From NCBI GenBank assembly GCA_027459625.1, contig DAIDHP010000028.1, forward strand, positions 1 to 50,436: a stretch of DNA of 50,436 nt, written 5' to 3'. The position numbers and the translations under genes are program-made. Positions 29,799 through 40,460 of this stretch are shown here, piece by piece; position 1 is the stretch's first letter; each line of letters begins with the position of its first letter. Under the pieces are notes generated by a model. That model ran no database searches. It was not told where the DNA came from and was given only the letters and a program-made list of their open reading frames with translations. Source of the stretch: Chthonomonadales bacterium (GTDB lineage: Bacteria; Armatimonadota; Chthonomonadetes; Chthonomonadales; CAJBBX01).

Positions 29799-30989
29799 AT
29801 GACCCCTCCCTCCAATCACACAACCCGAGTCCGTTTTGAATGGGCGGACGCTTACAAGGGCGTCGCCATCCTATTCGTTGTGATGATTCACGTTTTTGGA
29901 AGGTTCATGGGACTTTATCCCGTGCGAAGTTTTCAATGGTATGTCATTGGCTTTATGCACGGAATTGCGGATTGTGCGGTGCCTGCGTTTCTGTTGCTAA
30001 GCGTGATTGTGAATGTAAACAGCCTTCTTCTCAAAAATGATTATCGTCGCTATTATTTAAACCGGTTGCAAACAATCGCCTATCCCTATGTGATATGGTC
30101 CGTTCTTTACTACTTTCTATATATTCGCCAAAAAGGATTCACCTTCAGTCTTTCAAATCTTTTTCACCTCATCCTCATTGGCAAGGCTTACGATCATCTC
30201 TATTTCCTCTGGGTTTTGCTGCAAATCATCGTAGTGTTACCACTCCTCATACCCATCTTCCGTAAAATGCCCATAATGACAATCATTTTATCCATCATCT
30301 CCTTGAATGTATGTGTCAAAGTCGGATTGATCTTGATTCTGCATTCCAATTCTTTGTTGGAACGTTCCGCGCTTCGTTACACTCCTATGATCCTAATGGG
30401 AATATATTTCGCTTCAAAGCCCATGGATCTTTCGCGGAGAATAAAACAATTCGCCCCGTGGATTATCCTATTGGTTATTATCGCCGGATTTTTCTACATA
30501 CCGGATTCCATGATCGTGCACAATCACGAATCAAGACTTTCCATAATATCGCATTCATACGCGAACATAAAAGACGAACGGGGAAAACATTCCCTTCCGC
30601 TTGGTGTCAGTGCTTTTACTGCAAAAAACACATATAGCCATGGCCCTTCTCAAAACAGTTGGCATTCAATGTTCCATGCGATCCGAAAGTCCGTCAGATC
30701 ATGGTTCTTCACGCTTTTAGCAAGTCTTTGCCTGATGCTTCTTGCGATTAAATGGCGCTCCGGATCCCGTTTGAAAATCATGTTCGAGCGTATCGGTGTA
30801 TACTCCCTGCAAATCTATCTCTTTCATCCCATGCTGCTGTTGGTTTTGGATCGCCTGCAGTTTGTTTCCGCGTATATCGGCAAATTCATTACGATGATAC
30901 TTTACATCTTCTTCGCTATTCTCCTATCTTATGTGTTCGCGCAGCTTGCGGAGCGACTGCACATCTCCCGATTCCTCTTCGGAAGGTGA
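29799..30989 (+). CDS. Acyltransferase-3 family membrane protein
   Basis: A 396-residue multi-pass membrane protein with about ten helices. The first helix carries EWADAYKGVAILFVVMIHVFG, the characteristic acyltransferase-3 Asp...His opening. These enzymes move acyl groups, often acetyl, onto sugars of surface polymers. An upstream in-frame start at 29736 overlaps mutL and adds a hydrophilic stretch. ATG 29799 begins right before the family domain and is my choice, although its ribosome binding site is weak. The central loop of about 60 residues (positions around 240-300) is unusually polar. The substrate is unknown. Confidence 0.75.
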   Translation: MTPPSNHTTRVRFEWADAYKGVAILFVVMIHVFGRFMGLYPVRSFQWYVIGFMHGIADCAVPAFLLLSVIVNVNSLLLKNDYRRYYLNRLQTIAYPYVIWSVLYYFLYIRQKGFTFSLSNLFHLILIGKAYDHLYFLWVLLQIIVVLPLLIPIFRKMPIMTIILSIISLNVCVKVGLILILHSNSLLERSALRYTPMILMGIYFASKPMDLSRRIKQFAPWIILLVIIAGFFYIPDSMIVHNHESRLSIISHSYANIKDERGKHSLPLGVSAFTAKNTYSHGPSQNSWHSMFHAIRKSVRSWFFTLLASLCLMLLAIKWRSGSRLKIMFERIGVYSLQIYLFHPMLLLVLDRLQFVSAYIGKFITMILYIFFAILLSYVFAQLAERLHISRFLFGR

Positions 30990-31059
30990 TGGGTGAGGGG
31001 ATATCGGGTATCCTATTGTATGGCTAAATAATTAATTTCGCATCGGAAGGCTCGATTTT

Positions 31060-34000
31060 ATGCAAGATTCGCAAACGCTAAATGATATAAAGGATATACT
31101 TCGACATCGCATCCTCATTCTTGACGGCGCAATGGGGACGATGATTCAACGACATAAATTCCAGGAACGTGATTATCGCGGGGAAAGGTTTCAAAATCAT
31201 CCGCATGATTTGCGTAACAACAATGAAGTCCTGTCGCTTGTTAATCCGCAACTGATTCTAGATTTCCATAAGTCCTATCTGTCCGCAGGGGTGGATATTA
31301 TCGAGACGAACACTTTCAACGCCAATCGTATCTCTCAATCGGATTACGGCTTGGAGGAGTTCGTACGCGAGATGAATATCGCATCCGCACAGATCGCCAG
31401 GCAAGCCGTAAGGAAGATGGCGGGCGAAAGTCCCAATGCACGGAAATTTGTGGCGGGGGCGATCGGACCAACCAATCGCACGGCATCCCTTTCCCCGGAT
31501 GTGAACAATCCCGCTTACAGGGCGGTGACGTTTGATGACCTGGTCAAAGCCTACGCCGAGCAGGCGGAGGCTTTGATGGAGGGTGGGGTGGATATCCTAT
31601 TGCTGGAGACGACTTTCGACACATTGAACCTTAAAGCGGGGCTGTACGCCATTCAGGAGGTTTTCGAGCGTTTGGGAAGCAGTATCCCGGTGATGGTTTC
31701 GGTCACAATTACGGATGCCAGCGGAAGAACCCTGTCCGGACAAACGCTGGAGGCGTTCTGGATTTCCATCTCCCATTTTCCGCTGCTTAGCGTCGGTATA
31801 AACTGCGCACTAGGCGCGAAGGAGATGCGTCCTTATGTTCAGGAACTCTCTCGAATAGCCCCGATATACACCACATGTTATCCTAACGCCGGACTCCCCA
31901 ATGCATTCGGTGAATACGATGATACGCCGGAAAACATGGCTTATTATTTGTCGGAGTATGCGCGAAACGGCTGGCTAAATATGGTTGGGGGGTGTTGCGG
32001 CACCACGCCTGAGCATATTCAGGCTATTGCTCAATCGGTTCGCGATCTACCCCCTCGCACGGCGCCGGAGGTGGAGCGTTTTACTTCCGTAAGCGGTTTG
32101 GAGCCTTTGGTAATTCGTCCCAACAGTAATTTCATCATGATCGGGGAAAGGACAAACGTCACAGGATCCCCGAAATTCGCCAAATACATTAAAGCCGAGC
32201 AGTACGAGGAGGCGCTTAGTGTGGCTCGCCAGCAGGTGGATAACGGGGCGAACATCCTGGATGTGAATGTAGACGAGGGTATGCTTGACTCCGAGAAAGT
32301 GATGCGAACTTTCCTGAATTTGATAGCTTCCGAGCCTGATATTTCAAAGGTTCCCATCATGATAGACAGTTCGAAATGGTCTGTTCTTGAAACAGGACTG
32401 AAATGTCTGCAGGGCAAATGCATCGTGAACTCAATCAGCTTAAAAGAGGGGGAGGAGATATTCCGAGAGCGCGCCAGAAAAATACGTCAGAATGGAGCAT
32501 CGGCAGTGGTGATGGCTTTTGACGAGGAGGGGCAGGCGGACACGCTCGAAAGGAAAATCGTCGTTTGCTCTCGCGCTTATGACATATTGGTTCGCGAGAT
32601 TGGTTTTCCCGCCGAGGATATCATTTTTGATCCGAATGTGCTCACCGTGGCGACAGGCATCGAGGAGCATGCAAATTACGGCGTGGCTTTCATAGAGGCG
32701 GTGCGTTGGATCAAGACTCATTTGCCGGGATGCAAAACAAGCGGCGGTATCAGTAATGTCTCTTTCTCGTTTCGAGGCAATAACACTGTGCGCGAAGCGA
32801 TGCATGCGGCGTTTCTGTATCACGCCATCCTCGCAGGGCTGGACATGGGCATTGTGAACGCCGGTCAGCTTGCTGTTTACGATGAGATACCGAAGGATCT
32901 TTTGGAGCTTGTGGAGGATGTTCTTTTAAATCGCAGGTCGGACTCCACCGAGCGTTTGCTCGCTTACGCCGAGAAGGTGAAATCCAAAACATCTCAGCGT
33001 AGTGCGGAGGAGGAGTGGAGAAATAAAAGCCTGGAGGACCGGTTATCTTACTCCTTGATCAAAGGAATTACGGAATATATTGACAAGGATGTGCTTGAAG
33101 CCATAGACAAATACCCTTCCCCATTGGAGGTGATTGAGGGACCGTTAATGGCTGGAATGAACGTTGTGGGGGACCTGTTTGGTTCCGGCAAGATGTTTCT
33201 TCCGCAAGTGGTGAAGAGTGCCAGGGTCATGAAAAAAGCGGTGGCCATTTTGCTTCCTTACATGGAGGACGAGAAAAAACGGATGGCTGGCGGAAAGAGT
33301 GATTCCCCGTCCAGGCGTAGCGCGCCTTGCATCGTGATGGCCACCGTGAAAGGGGATGTGCATGACATCGGGAAAAACATCGTGGGGGTTGTACTGGCTT
33401 GCAACAATTACGAGGTAATTGACTTGGGGGTGATGACTCCTGCGGACAAGATTCTCAAGACGGCTGTGGAGCGCCATGCGGATGTTATCGGGCTAAGCGG
33501 TTTGATTACACCTTCTCTCGACGAAATGACATTCGTCGCCGCCGAGATGGAAAATCAGGGCTTTGAAATCCCTTTGCTTATTGGGGGAGCGACCACAAGC
33601 CGTGCGCACACCGCCGTGAAAATCGCCCCGGCATATCACGGCGATGTCATTCATGTTCTTGACGCTTCGCGCGCGGTCGGCGTGGTCAACAATCTATTGA
33701 AACCTGAACTGCGTGATGAGTTCGCCAAACATAATCGCGATGATCAAGAGAGGTTACGCAGGGAGTTTAAAAATCGCCGAGTGGACAAACCACTGTTGTC
33801 GTTAGCGGAGGCCAGAGGCAGAAAATCATCGTTTTTATGGAAAGAGGAGGATATCGCGCATCCGTCCTTCATCGGCGTCCGTACGCTTGCGGATCAGTCG
33901 CTGGAATCGCTCAAGCCGTACATCGATTGGTCTCCATTTTTTCACGCATGGGAATTGCATGGCAGATTTCCGGATATTCTAAAGGACCCTCTTATTGGCG

Positions 34001-34800
34001 AACGTGCAAATGAACTTTACCACGATGCCTGCGTATTACTAGACGAAATCATTCAAAAGAGATGGCTGATAGCCAAAGGAGTATATGGTTTCTTTCCCGC
34101 GAATAGCGAGGGTGATGACATCATATTGTACGAGAATGACAAGCGAAATGTAAAAAAAGCGGTCATTCACACCCTTCGCCAGCAAACGGATAAGTTGCGC
34201 ATAACGCAAGGCTCTTCGGAGGATGAGGCTGAACGGGGTGTGAATTACGCTCTCGCCGATTTCATCGCCCCGGCGGATATGCAATTGCGGGATTACTTGG
34301 GGGCGTTCGCTGTCACTTCCGGAATAGGTTTGGAGAAACTGGTCCATAAGTTCAAGATGGAGAACGATGATTACAACGCGATCATGGCGGAAGCGTTGGC
34401 GGATCGTCTGGCGGAAGCGTTCGCATCGTTGCTTCATCAGATAGCGAGATTGGATTGCGGGGTCAAGGAGCCCCTGAGTCATGAAGATATCATCAAGGAA
34501 AAGCATCGGGGCATACGTCCGGCGCCAGGATATCCGGCTTGTCCGGATCACACTGAAAAGGCGATCCTCTTCTCTCTTCTGGACGCGGAGAAAAATACGG
34601 GGATTTATTTGACGGAAACCTTCGCAATGCATCCCGGAAGTTCCGTTTCCGGGTTTTACTTCATGCACCCGATGGCGCGGTATTTCCCTGTTGGACGCAT
34701 CGGCAGAGATCAGGTTGAGGATTACGCAGCACGGAAAGGCATTTCAATAACTGAGGTTGAGCGCTGGCTCTCGTCGCATACAGGGTACGAAACCGGTTAA
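31060..34800 (+). CDS. metH: Cobalamin-dependent methionine synthase
   Basis: Transfers a methyl group from methyltetrahydrofolate to homocysteine through cob(I)alamin. It is 1246 residues with all four modules. The homocysteine domain has DGAMGTMIQ and zinc cysteines in GINCALG and [10 protein letters not shown]. The folate domain has [14 protein letters not shown]. The B12 domain has [10 protein letters not shown] at about residue 765 (the cobalt-binding histidine). The S-adenosylmethionine activation domain has [12 protein letters not shown] at about 1153. A CGGAAGG ribosome binding site is well placed. No cobalamin riboswitch can be seen in the short leader. A terminator hairpin follows at 34868. 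Confidence 0.98.
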   Translation: MQDSQTLNDIKDILRHRILILDGAMGTMIQRHKFQERDYRGERFQNHPHDLRNNNEVLSLVNPQLILDFHKSYLSAGVDIIETNTFNANRISQSDYGLEEFVREMNIASAQIARQAVRKMAGESPNARKFVAGAIGPTNRTASLSPDVNNPAYRAVTFDDLVKAYAEQAEALMEGGVDILLLETTFDTLNLKAGLYAIQEVFERLGSSIPVMVSVTITDASGRTLSGQTLEAFWISISHFPLLSVGINCALGAKEMRPYVQELSRIAPIYTTCYPNAGLPNAFGEYDDTPENMAYYLSEYARNGWLNMVGGCCGTTPEHIQAIAQSVRDLPPRTAPEVERFTSVSGLEPLVIRPNSNFIMIGERTNVTGSPKFAKYIKAEQYEEALSVARQQVDNGANILDVNVDEGMLDSEKVMRTFLNLIASEPDISKVPIMIDSSKWSVLETGLKCLQGKCIVNSISLKEGEEIFRERARKIRQNGASAVVMAFDEEGQADTLERKIVVCSRAYDILVREIGFPAEDIIFDPNVLTVATGIEEHANYGVAFIEAVRWIKTHLPGCKTSGGISNVSFSFRGNNTVREAMHAAFLYHAILAGLDMGIVNAGQLAVYDEIPKDLLELVEDVLLNRRSDSTERLLAYAEKVKSKTSQRSAEEEWRNKSLEDRLSYSLIKGITEYIDKDVLEAIDKYPSPLEVIEGPLMAGMNVVGDLFGSGKMFLPQVVKSARVMKKAVAILLPYMEDEKKRMAGGKSDSPSRRSAPCIVMATVKGDVHDIGKNIVGVVLACNNYEVIDLGVMTPADKILKTAVERHADVIGLSGLITPSLDEMTFVAAEMENQGFEIPLLIGGATTSRAHTAVKIAPAYHGDVIHVLDASRAVGVVNNLLKPELRDEFAKHNRDDQERLRREFKNRRVDKPLLSLAEARGRKSSFLWKEEDIAHPSFIGVRTLADQSLESLKPYIDWSPFFHAWELHGRFPDILKDPLIGERANELYHDACVLLDEIIQKRWLIAKGVYGFFPANSEGDDIILYENDKRNVKKAVIHTLRQQTDKLRITQGSSEDEAERGVNYALADFIAPADMQLRDYLGAFAVTSGIGLEKLVHKFKMENDDYNAIMAEALADRLAEAFASLLHQIARLDCGVKEPLSHEDIIKEKHRGIRPAPGYPACPDHTEKAILFSLLDAEKNTGIYLTETFAMHPGSSVSGFYFMHPMARYFPVGRIGRDQVEDYAARKGISITEVERWLSSHTGYETG

Positions 34801-34867
34801 TCGGATTAGAGCGAGTGACTGCGTGTTTTCGTTCATTACAAAGGAGAGTTTGTTAATTATAGGTGTT

Positions 34868-34893
34868 GTCCGGTTGAACGACCGGATTTATTT
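34868..34893 (+). terminator. Intrinsic terminator after metH
   Basis: TCCGGT (34869-34874), loop TGAACG, ACCGGA (34881-34886), then TTTATTT. A short but perfect six-pair stem followed by a U-rich tail. Confidence 0.7.
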
Positions 34894-35113
34894 CAGGAAA
34901 GTTGGCTATTTTCAATTTTCCGTCGTCTTATAAGTGTGAGATCATCTCTAAGCGTTGCTCAATTTCAAGAGGTTACTGCAAAATTCAAACAAACAGGGTT
35001 CATACCGTTCATCCGACGGTTTTGGAAATTTTGACAGTTGAATTTTGCATTCATATCCATATTGTCAAGAGAGAGTGTGCTCCATGATGAGTGGAACGCA
35101 ATGGAGGTGTACG
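34894..35113 (+). promoter_or_regulatory. Leader of the cytidylate-kinase-like gene with a candidate promoter
   Basis: TTGACA at 35031-35036 followed after 17 bases by TATCCA (35054-35059), a moderate sigma-70 match. The rest of this stretch holds no gene I trust. Confidence 0.4.
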
Positions 35114-35806
35114 ATGCATATTACTGATGATGCAAGGCTGACGGACAGCCGGATAAAGGAGTGGTTCCTTCGGGAAAAGGCAAGAAGTGAACGCAAAAAT
35201 CAACCATGCAGCCAAAGAGTGTGTCGCGTCATAACGATTTCGCGAGAATATGGAGCGGGGGGGGCGCGAATCGCTGTCAAGATTTGCGACAGACTCGGAA
35301 CAAACTGGCAGGTATGGGACAAGGAAATCATTGACGCAGTGGCGGAAAGCACGCAGACTCGGGCTCAGATGGTTGAATCGTTGGATGAGCATGCGATGTC
35401 ATGGCTGCAAGAGTTATGTAGAACCATTCTGAACTCTCATGTGCTTGAAACGCACGCCTATTACCGCCATCTGGCTCAAGTCGTTCTCGCTCTCGCCCAT
35501 CAAGGGAACAAGATCATAATAGGTCGCGGTGCGAACTTCCTACTTCCCCAGGCTCTAAACATTAGGCTGAGGGCGGCGATTGATTTTCGAATCCGCAACA
35601 TCATGGAATTTGAGCATATATCCCATGAGGAGGCTGAGAGGAAGATACGTCATATTGATCACGAAAGAATGGAGTTCACCCGACAGGTGTTCTCCCATGA
35701 TATCGATGACGCGGCAGGATATGATATGATAATAAGGACGGATAATCTCGGATTGGATCCAACCGTTTCAGCTATCATCGCCGCAGCTTATGAACGGTTC
35801 AAATAA
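35114..35806 (+). CDS. Cytidylate kinase-like family protein
   Basis: A 230-residue P-loop protein of the cytidylate-kinase-like group. The motif VITISREYGAGGARIAVKICDRLG at about residues 36-59 is the family's signature, a variant of the (S)REYGSGG P-loop. Later WDKEIIDAVAE and IIIGRGANFLLP follow, and a helical C-terminal region ends DMIIRTDNLGLDPTVSAIIAAAY. Members are predicted nucleoside or small-molecule kinases, but the substrate is not established. A strong GGAGGTG (35103-35109) fixes the start at ATG 35114, rather than the upstream ATGs of the same frame. Confidence 0.8.
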   Translation: MHITDDARLTDSRIKEWFLREKARSERKNQPCSQRVCRVITISREYGAGGARIAVKICDRLGTNWQVWDKEIIDAVAESTQTRAQMVESLDEHAMSWLQELCRTILNSHVLETHAYYRHLAQVVLALAHQGNKIIIGRGANFLLPQALNIRLRAAIDFRIRNIMEFEHISHEEAERKIRHIDHERMEFTRQVFSHDIDDAAGYDMIIRTDNLGLDPTVSAIIAAAYERFK

Positions 35807-35820
35807 GCCTAATATTCGCT

Positions 35821-35904
35821 AAATCCAGGCCAGCGAGCTAATCGCGCATGGGCGAAGCTCATGGGAAACTGTTGCGCATATATCATAGCTCGCGTGCCTG
35901 ATTT
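35821..35904. other. Long imperfect palindrome, possible structured RNA
   Basis: AAAT-c-CAGGC-ca-GCGAGCTA pairs with TAGCTCGC-gt-GCCTG-ATTT, about 17 base pairs interrupted by one bulge and a 2x2 internal loop. Inside the loop, GCGC (35844-35847) pairs with GCGC (35874-35877), enclosing ATGGGC-GAA-GCTCAT. The whole folds as a branched hairpin. It lies after the cytidylate-kinase-like gene and before the guaA promoter. It has no U-run, so a plain terminator is less likely. Confidence 0.55.
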
Positions 35905-35944
35905 GGCGTTTGTGCAAACATTTGGGAAAATATCTTATGCAATA

Positions 35945-35973
35945 TTGACTTTTCCGAGAAGAAGGGATATAAT
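35945..35973 (+). promoter_or_regulatory. guaA promoter
   Basis: TTGACT (35945-35950) and a perfect TATAAT (35968-35973) are 17 bases apart. The leader would be about 57 bases, too short for a purine riboswitch. Confidence 0.8.
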
Positions 35974-36036
35974 GTATTCAATTCCGCTTTTATGTAGCTC
36001 ATTTTAACTGCAGGTTAATTCATCCTTCCATTCCTA

Positions 36037-37584
36037 ATGCAAAACCACTCTACCGATGAGATAATCCAAATCATAGATTTTGGGGCGCAATACACTCAAT
36101 TGATCGCTCGACGAGTAAGAGAGTGTCACGTCTACTGCGAGATCATATCCTATCGCACCCCGGCGGAGGAGATAGCCAAGCGTCATCCGAAAGGGATCAT
36201 CCTATCCGGCGGACCTAACAGCGTTTACGATCCCGACGCTCCTCAGGCGGATATGGGAATTTATGAATTGGGCGTCCCGATCCTAGGGATATGCTATGGA
36301 CAGCAATTAATGTCCCTGCAGCTTGGCGGGAAGGTTGTGCCGGCGGAGAAACGGGAATACGGAAGTGCTCAGCTCACCGTAATCCAACCGTATCCGTTGT
36401 ATGCCGATATGCCTTCCATCCTGAAATGCTGGATGAGCCACGGAGACAACGTACTGGAACCGCCTCCGGGTTTTGAAGTTTTAGCGAAAACGGATTTTAC
36501 GCCCGTGGCATCCATGGCGGATCATACGCGCAAGTTTTACGGAGTGCAGTTTCATCCCGAGGTGGCGCATACGCCCTTTGGCAAGGAGTTGATGCGAAAG
36601 TTCGCCGTGGATGTGTGCGGGTGCCATCAGTTATGGACTCCTGAATCTTTCGTACAGGAATCCATCGCCTCCATTAAAAGCCAGGTTGGCGATAACCGTG
36701 TTGTGTGCGGGGTATCCGGAGGCGTGGATTCGTGCACCGTCGCCGCGCTGGTACATGCCGCCATTGGAGACAAACTCACCTGCATATTCGTGGATCATGG
36801 ATTGTTGCGAATGGGGGAGGCGGAACAGGTTCGCAAGGATTTCGCCGAGGCATTCGGTATCAAGCTGATTTTCGTGGACGCATCGGAACGCTTTCTTGCG
36901 AAACTGCGGAATGTAACAGATCCGGAAAGAAAACGTAAGATTATCGGGGAGGAGTTCGTACGGATTTTCGAAGAGACCGCCGATAATATCTCCGATGCTG
37001 AATTCCTCGCACAAGGCACCTTGTATCCCGATGTCATTGAGAGCGGTACGGAAACCGCCGCGACTATAAAGACCCATCACAATGTCGGCGGATTGCCAAA
37101 GGATATGCGTTTAAAGGTGATTGAGCCTTTACGTTTTTTGTTCAAGGATGAAACCCGCGCTGTGGCGAAGGAACTTGGACTTCCCATGGAGATCGTGTGG
37201 CGGCATCCTTTTCCCGGTCCGGGACTTGCGATCCGCATCATGGGGGAGGTCACAGCGGAGAGGTTGAATATCCTGCGCCAAGCGGATGACATCTTTATCA
37301 GCGAAATTCGAGCCGCCGGATTGTATTCCGAGATTTGGCAGGCGTACGCGGCTTTGGCGCCGAACCTTCGTAGCGTGGGGGTGATGGGGGACGAAAGAAC
37401 ATACGCTTGTCCGGTCATTTTGCGGGCGGTTACAAGCGAGGATGCGATGACAGCTCACTGGTCCCGACTTCCTTACGAACTGCTGGAAAAAGTAAGCAAT
37501 CGGATTGTAAATGAAGTTAAAGGCGTAAATCGTGTCGTATATGACATCAGTTCCAAGCCGCCCGCCACGATCGAGTGGGAATAA
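36037..37584 (+). CDS. guaA: GMP synthase (glutamine-hydrolysing)
   Basis: Converts XMP to GMP using glutamine and ATP. It is 515 residues. The N-terminal class I amidotransferase has the nucleophile C86 in GICYGQQ and the H173/E175 pair in FHPEV. The ATP-pyrophosphatase domain has the [10 protein letters not shown]-loop near residue 227. The dimerisation domain ends [13 protein letters not shown], the normal C-terminus. It lacks an obvious Shine-Dalgarno before the ATG. hpt follows after six bases, so purine synthesis and salvage share a transcript. Confidence 0.98.
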   Translation: MQNHSTDEIIQIIDFGAQYTQLIARRVRECHVYCEIISYRTPAEEIAKRHPKGIILSGGPNSVYDPDAPQADMGIYELGVPILGICYGQQLMSLQLGGKVVPAEKREYGSAQLTVIQPYPLYADMPSILKCWMSHGDNVLEPPPGFEVLAKTDFTPVASMADHTRKFYGVQFHPEVAHTPFGKELMRKFAVDVCGCHQLWTPESFVQESIASIKSQVGDNRVVCGVSGGVDSCTVAALVHAAIGDKLTCIFVDHGLLRMGEAEQVRKDFAEAFGIKLIFVDASERFLAKLRNVTDPERKRKIIGEEFVRIFEETADNISDAEFLAQGTLYPDVIESGTETAATIKTHHNVGGLPKDMRLKVIEPLRFLFKDETRAVAKELGLPMEIVWRHPFPGPGLAIRIMGEVTAERLNILRQADDIFISEIRAAGLYSEIWQAYAALAPNLRSVGVMGDERTYACPVILRAVTSEDAMTAHWSRLPYELLEKVSNRIVNEVKGVNRVVYDISSKPPATIEWE

Positions 37585-37590
37585 TCCGAT

Positions 37591-38124
37591 ATGATTACCG
37601 CCGAAAGTGAAATTGAGAGGGTTCTGATCACTGAGGAGATGATCCAATCAAGAGTCCGGCAACTGGCGGAGCGGATCACCGAGGATTACAAGAATCAGAC
37701 CATCGTTATGATCGGCGTGCTTACGGGGGCGGTGATGTTCCTATCCGATCTGTCACGCGCCTTATCGCTTCCCATGGAAATGGATTTTATCGCTTGCTCC
37801 TCATACTGTCACCGAACAACCACTTCCGGCGAAGTGCGAATGATCAAGGATTTAAGTCATCCGGTTGAAGGCAGGCATGTTCTGCTGGTTGAGGACATCA
37901 TCGATAGCGGTTTGACGATAAGGTACCTTCAGGATACGTTAAGAAACCGACAATGCGCGAGTTTGCGAACCGTGGCTCTTTTGGACAAACCTTCGGGAAG
38001 GAAGACGATAATCCAAGCGGATTACGTGGGATTCACAATAGAGAATCATTTCGTGGTGGGGTATGGTCTGGATTACGCCGGGTTGTACCGTAATCTTCCG
38101 TATATTGGAGTGTTGAAGCCGTAA
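37591..38124 (+). CDS. hpt: Hypoxanthine phosphoribosyltransferase
   Basis: A 177-residue purine-salvage enzyme that makes IMP or GMP from free bases and PRPP. The PRPP-binding motif VEDIIDSGLT is at about residues 100-109. VLTGAVMFLSDLSRAL and VGYGLDYAGLYRNLPYIG are also typical of this family. Six bases separate it from guaA. Length is normal. The following 287-base gap contains terminator-like hairpins and the leader of rho. Confidence 0.95.
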   Translation: MITAESEIERVLITEEMIQSRVRQLAERITEDYKNQTIVMIGVLTGAVMFLSDLSRALSLPMEMDFIACSSYCHRTTTSGEVRMIKDLSHPVEGRHVLLVEDIIDSGLTIRYLQDTLRNRQCASLRTVALLDKPSGRKTIIQADYVGFTIENHFVVGYGLDYAGLYRNLPYIGVLKP

Positions 38125-38247
38125 TCATTGGCAGGAGTGTCGAGGCGCCATCCCTTATTTATGTTGAAGGACTAACAGTCTTGCTTTTTTTAAGCGCAAT
38201 GAGACTGCAGAATTCGCAGAACATCATAGCGGACTGTATTCACAAAA

Positions 38248-38274
38248 GAGGACATTTCCTCACATAGTTTTTTT
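38248..38274 (+). terminator. Possible weak terminator between hpt and rho
   Basis: GAGGA (38248-38252), loop CATT, TCCTC (38257-38261), then six bases and a run of seven Ts (38268-38274). The stem is short and the T-run distant, so the call is tentative. An alternative promoter-like pair TTCACA / CATAGT (38240-38268, spacer 17) overlaps it. Confidence 0.4.
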
Positions 38275-38303
38275 GCAATCGTCTGATTTACATACCCCAG
38301 GCA

Positions 38304-38360
38304 AGCCGTAAAGAACGGCTCCGCCACAAGTTACCTAATCCCGGTTGCGGAGCGTTTTTT
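38304..38360 (+). promoter_or_regulatory. Candidate attenuator in the rho leader
   Basis: AGCCGT (38304-38309) can pair with ACGGCT (38315-38320). The same GCT bases begin GCTCCGC (38318-38324), which can instead pair with GCGGAGC (38347-38353), followed by GTTTTTT (38354-38360). The two hairpins cannot form together, a classic antiterminator/terminator arrangement, 51 bases before the rho ATG. The loop of the second stem is long (22 bases). It could also be a simple terminator of the preceding hpt transcript. Confidence 0.6.
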
Positions 38361-38411
38361 GCATTATCCGCAGTTTTGATCAGGAACGTTACTAAACGAG
38401 GTGCTCATTAT

Positions 38412-39689
38412 ATGGATAACATCACCCTTGCAGAGCTAAACACCAAAAATTTGGAGGAACTGCAGGAAATCGCGAAGGAAAACGGTCTCAACGGAGATTT
38501 CTCCGGCTTGCGCAAAGAGGAGTTGGTGCGTAAAATATGGGAGAATTTCGCTGAGAAAAGCGGATACCTTTTCGCTCAGGGAATCTTGGAGATATTGCCG
38601 GATGGATGGGGTTTTCTGCGGCGCAGCAACTTCTCTCCCAATGCGGAGGATATTTATGTCTCCCAAACCCAAATCAAGCGGTTTGTTTTAAAGACGGGGG
38701 ATCTTGTGGCTGGGCAGGTTCGTCCGCCTAAGGAGTCGGAAAAGTATTTCGGCTTGCTGCGCGTGGAGCAGGTCAACGGAATGGATCCGGAGATGTCCAA
38801 ATCACGCATCAATTTTGACGATCTCACGCCCATCTACCCGAACGAACGGATTATCCTCGAAACCACTCCAAATGAAATCGCCGGCCGCTTTATAGATTTG
38901 ATTTCTCCCATTGGCAAGGGGCAGCGTGGTACGATCGTGGCTCCTCCAAAGGCCGGAAAAACGACACTTTTGAAAACCATCGCCAACGCGATTACCGTCA
39001 ACCATCCGGAGATGAATCTCATCGTTCTATTAATTGATGAGCGTCCCGAGGAGGTGACGGACATCCGAAGATCCGTGAAGGGAGAGGTCATAAGCTCAAC
39101 CTTCGACGAGACGCCGGAAAACCATATGCGGGTTGCGGAGATGGTTTTGGAACAGGCGAAGAGGCTGGTGGAGGCTAAAAAGGACGTGATCGTTCTTATG
39201 GATAGCCTTACACGTTACACTCGCGCCTCAAACTTGACTGTCAACCCAAGCGGTCGAACACTGAGCGGTGGTTTGGACCCTGCGGCGCTTTACCGACCGA
39301 AACGATTTTTCGGGGCTGCGCGTAATATAGAAGAGGGGGGAAGTCTCACCGTTCTCGCCACAGCCCTTGTCGAAACTGGCAGCCGCATGGATGATCATAT
39401 CTTCGAAGAGTTCAAAGGTACAGGCAACATGGAACTCGACTTGGATAGAAATCTGGCGGATCGGCGCATATTTCCGGCCGTGGATATTTTGAAATCAGGA
39501 ACTCGTCACGATGAATTGCTATATGATGAAGAGAGCCTAAAACGAATCACTCAGCTTAGAAGGCTTCTATCGGGTTTGGCGGTTCCGGAAGCTACGGAAT
39601 TATTGATTGATCGGTTGAAACACACTCGATCCAACAAGGAATTTCTCAAGATGGTCGATAAGACTATGAAGAATGGAGACTCTGATTAA
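38412..39689 (+). CDS. rho: Transcription termination factor Rho
   Basis: A 425-residue hexameric RNA helicase that ends transcription. It has the N-terminal helical domain ([20 protein letters not shown]), the cold-shock RNA-binding fold with [10 protein letters not shown], the Walker [13 protein letters not shown] (K183), and the motor motifs [13 protein letters not shown] and [11 protein letters not shown]. It ends with the GTGNMELDL...RRIFPAVDI region typical of Rho. The longer reading from TTG 38376 adds 12 residues that are not family-like. GAGGTG (38398-38403) fits ATG 38412. A bifunctional-nuclease-family gene follows 14 bases later. Confidence 0.97.
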   Translation: MDNITLAELNTKNLEELQEIAKENGLNGDFSGLRKEELVRKIWENFAEKSGYLFAQGILEILPDGWGFLRRSNFSPNAEDIYVSQTQIKRFVLKTGDLVAGQVRPPKESEKYFGLLRVEQVNGMDPEMSKSRINFDDLTPIYPNERIILETTPNEIAGRFIDLISPIGKGQRGTIVAPPKAGKTTLLKTIANAITVNHPEMNLIVLLIDERPEEVTDIRRSVKGEVISSTFDETPENHMRVAEMVLEQAKRLVEAKKDVIVLMDSLTRYTRASNLTVNPSGRTLSGGLDPAALYRPKRFFGAARNIEEGGSLTVLATALVETGSRMDDHIFEEFKGTGNMELDLDRNLADRRIFPAVDILKSGTRHDELLYDEESLKRITQLRRLLSGLAVPEATELLIDRLKHTRSNKEFLKMVDKTMKNGDSD

Positions 39690-39703
39690 TCGGAGGCGAA
39701 GCT

Positions 39704-40231
39704 GTGGGAAGCGAATTCAAAGACCTATTCGGAGATTGGGAACCGAGCGGAGACAACAGCCCGTTTAACGGTGATGCGCCTTCCGAGGAGATAGAAAATC
39801 GGCTTCCCAAGGATCTCCAGGAAAAAGAGGTGAAAGTGGTTGGTGTATTTGAGCACACCGCCATCGGCGACAATTCATCCGCTCAAACGTTCGTATTGGT
39901 GCAGGATGTCAATAATCGCCAAGTATTCATATTTATCGGACGTTACGAGGCGTTTGCAATATCCATGGCTCTCGAAGGGGATACGCCCGAACGACCCATG
40001 ACTCATGATCTCTTCCAAATAATTCTTAATCGTATCGGCGCACGCATTGAACGAGTGATCATCGATGATATTTGGGAGAACACCTTTTACGCTAAGCTAT
40101 TCATCACACAGGGTAACAAGCAATTTGAGATAGATTGCCGCCCAAGCGACGCCATAGCTCTGGCCATACGTTCCAAGGCTCCGATCATGATGGCGGAGGC
40201 TGTTATTGCTGCAAGTCACCAAGAGATTTAA
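39704..40231 (+). CDS. Bifunctional nuclease family protein (DUF151)
   Basis: A 175-residue protein. A short acidic N-terminal tail of about 40 residues is followed by the DUF151 domain: VLVQDVNNRQVFIFIG, then EAFAISMALEGDTPERPMTHDL, then YAKLFITQG and DCRPSDAIALAIRSKAPI. Family members are reported to have RNase/DNase activity, often in stress responses. The start is GTG 39704, supported by GGAGG seven bases upstream. It lies 14 bases after rho, so the two are probably co-transcribed. Confidence 0.88.
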   Translation: MGSEFKDLFGDWEPSGDNSPFNGDAPSEEIENRLPKDLQEKEVKVVGVFEHTAIGDNSSAQTFVLVQDVNNRQVFIFIGRYEAFAISMALEGDTPERPMTHDLFQIILNRIGARIERVIIDDIWENTFYAKLFITQGNKQFEIDCRPSDAIALAIRSKAPIMMAEAVIAASHQEI

Positions 40232-40460
40232 CGTTTCTCCCGCGCTTTTCATCGCCCTTGAGTTGGGTGAAGAAATCCCCTGCGGCTCTCTTATTTTGTT
40301 TGTTTGACCTCCCTTTGTCGCTTCCGCTCCATAAATTTCATCGCTTGGTTAGATCAGTAACGCTCGGTTATGGGTAGAATATATCCGACTCCATTTTCCC
40401 CTACACCGAAGCGTATCCCATGGGGAGGAGGAGCGACTTCCTTGAAGGAGGCGATGCAGG

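Noticed and set aside
30990-31059. Cobalamin riboswitch before metH
   Set aside because: The gap is only 70 bases, and there is no B12-box sequence.
34902-35087. A 61-codon frame before the cytidylate-kinase-like gene
   Set aside because: No ribosome binding site or motif; the stretch carries a promoter-like sequence instead.
35974-36036. Purine riboswitch in the guaA leader
   Set aside because: The transcribed leader is only about 57 bases and lacks the conserved three-way junction.
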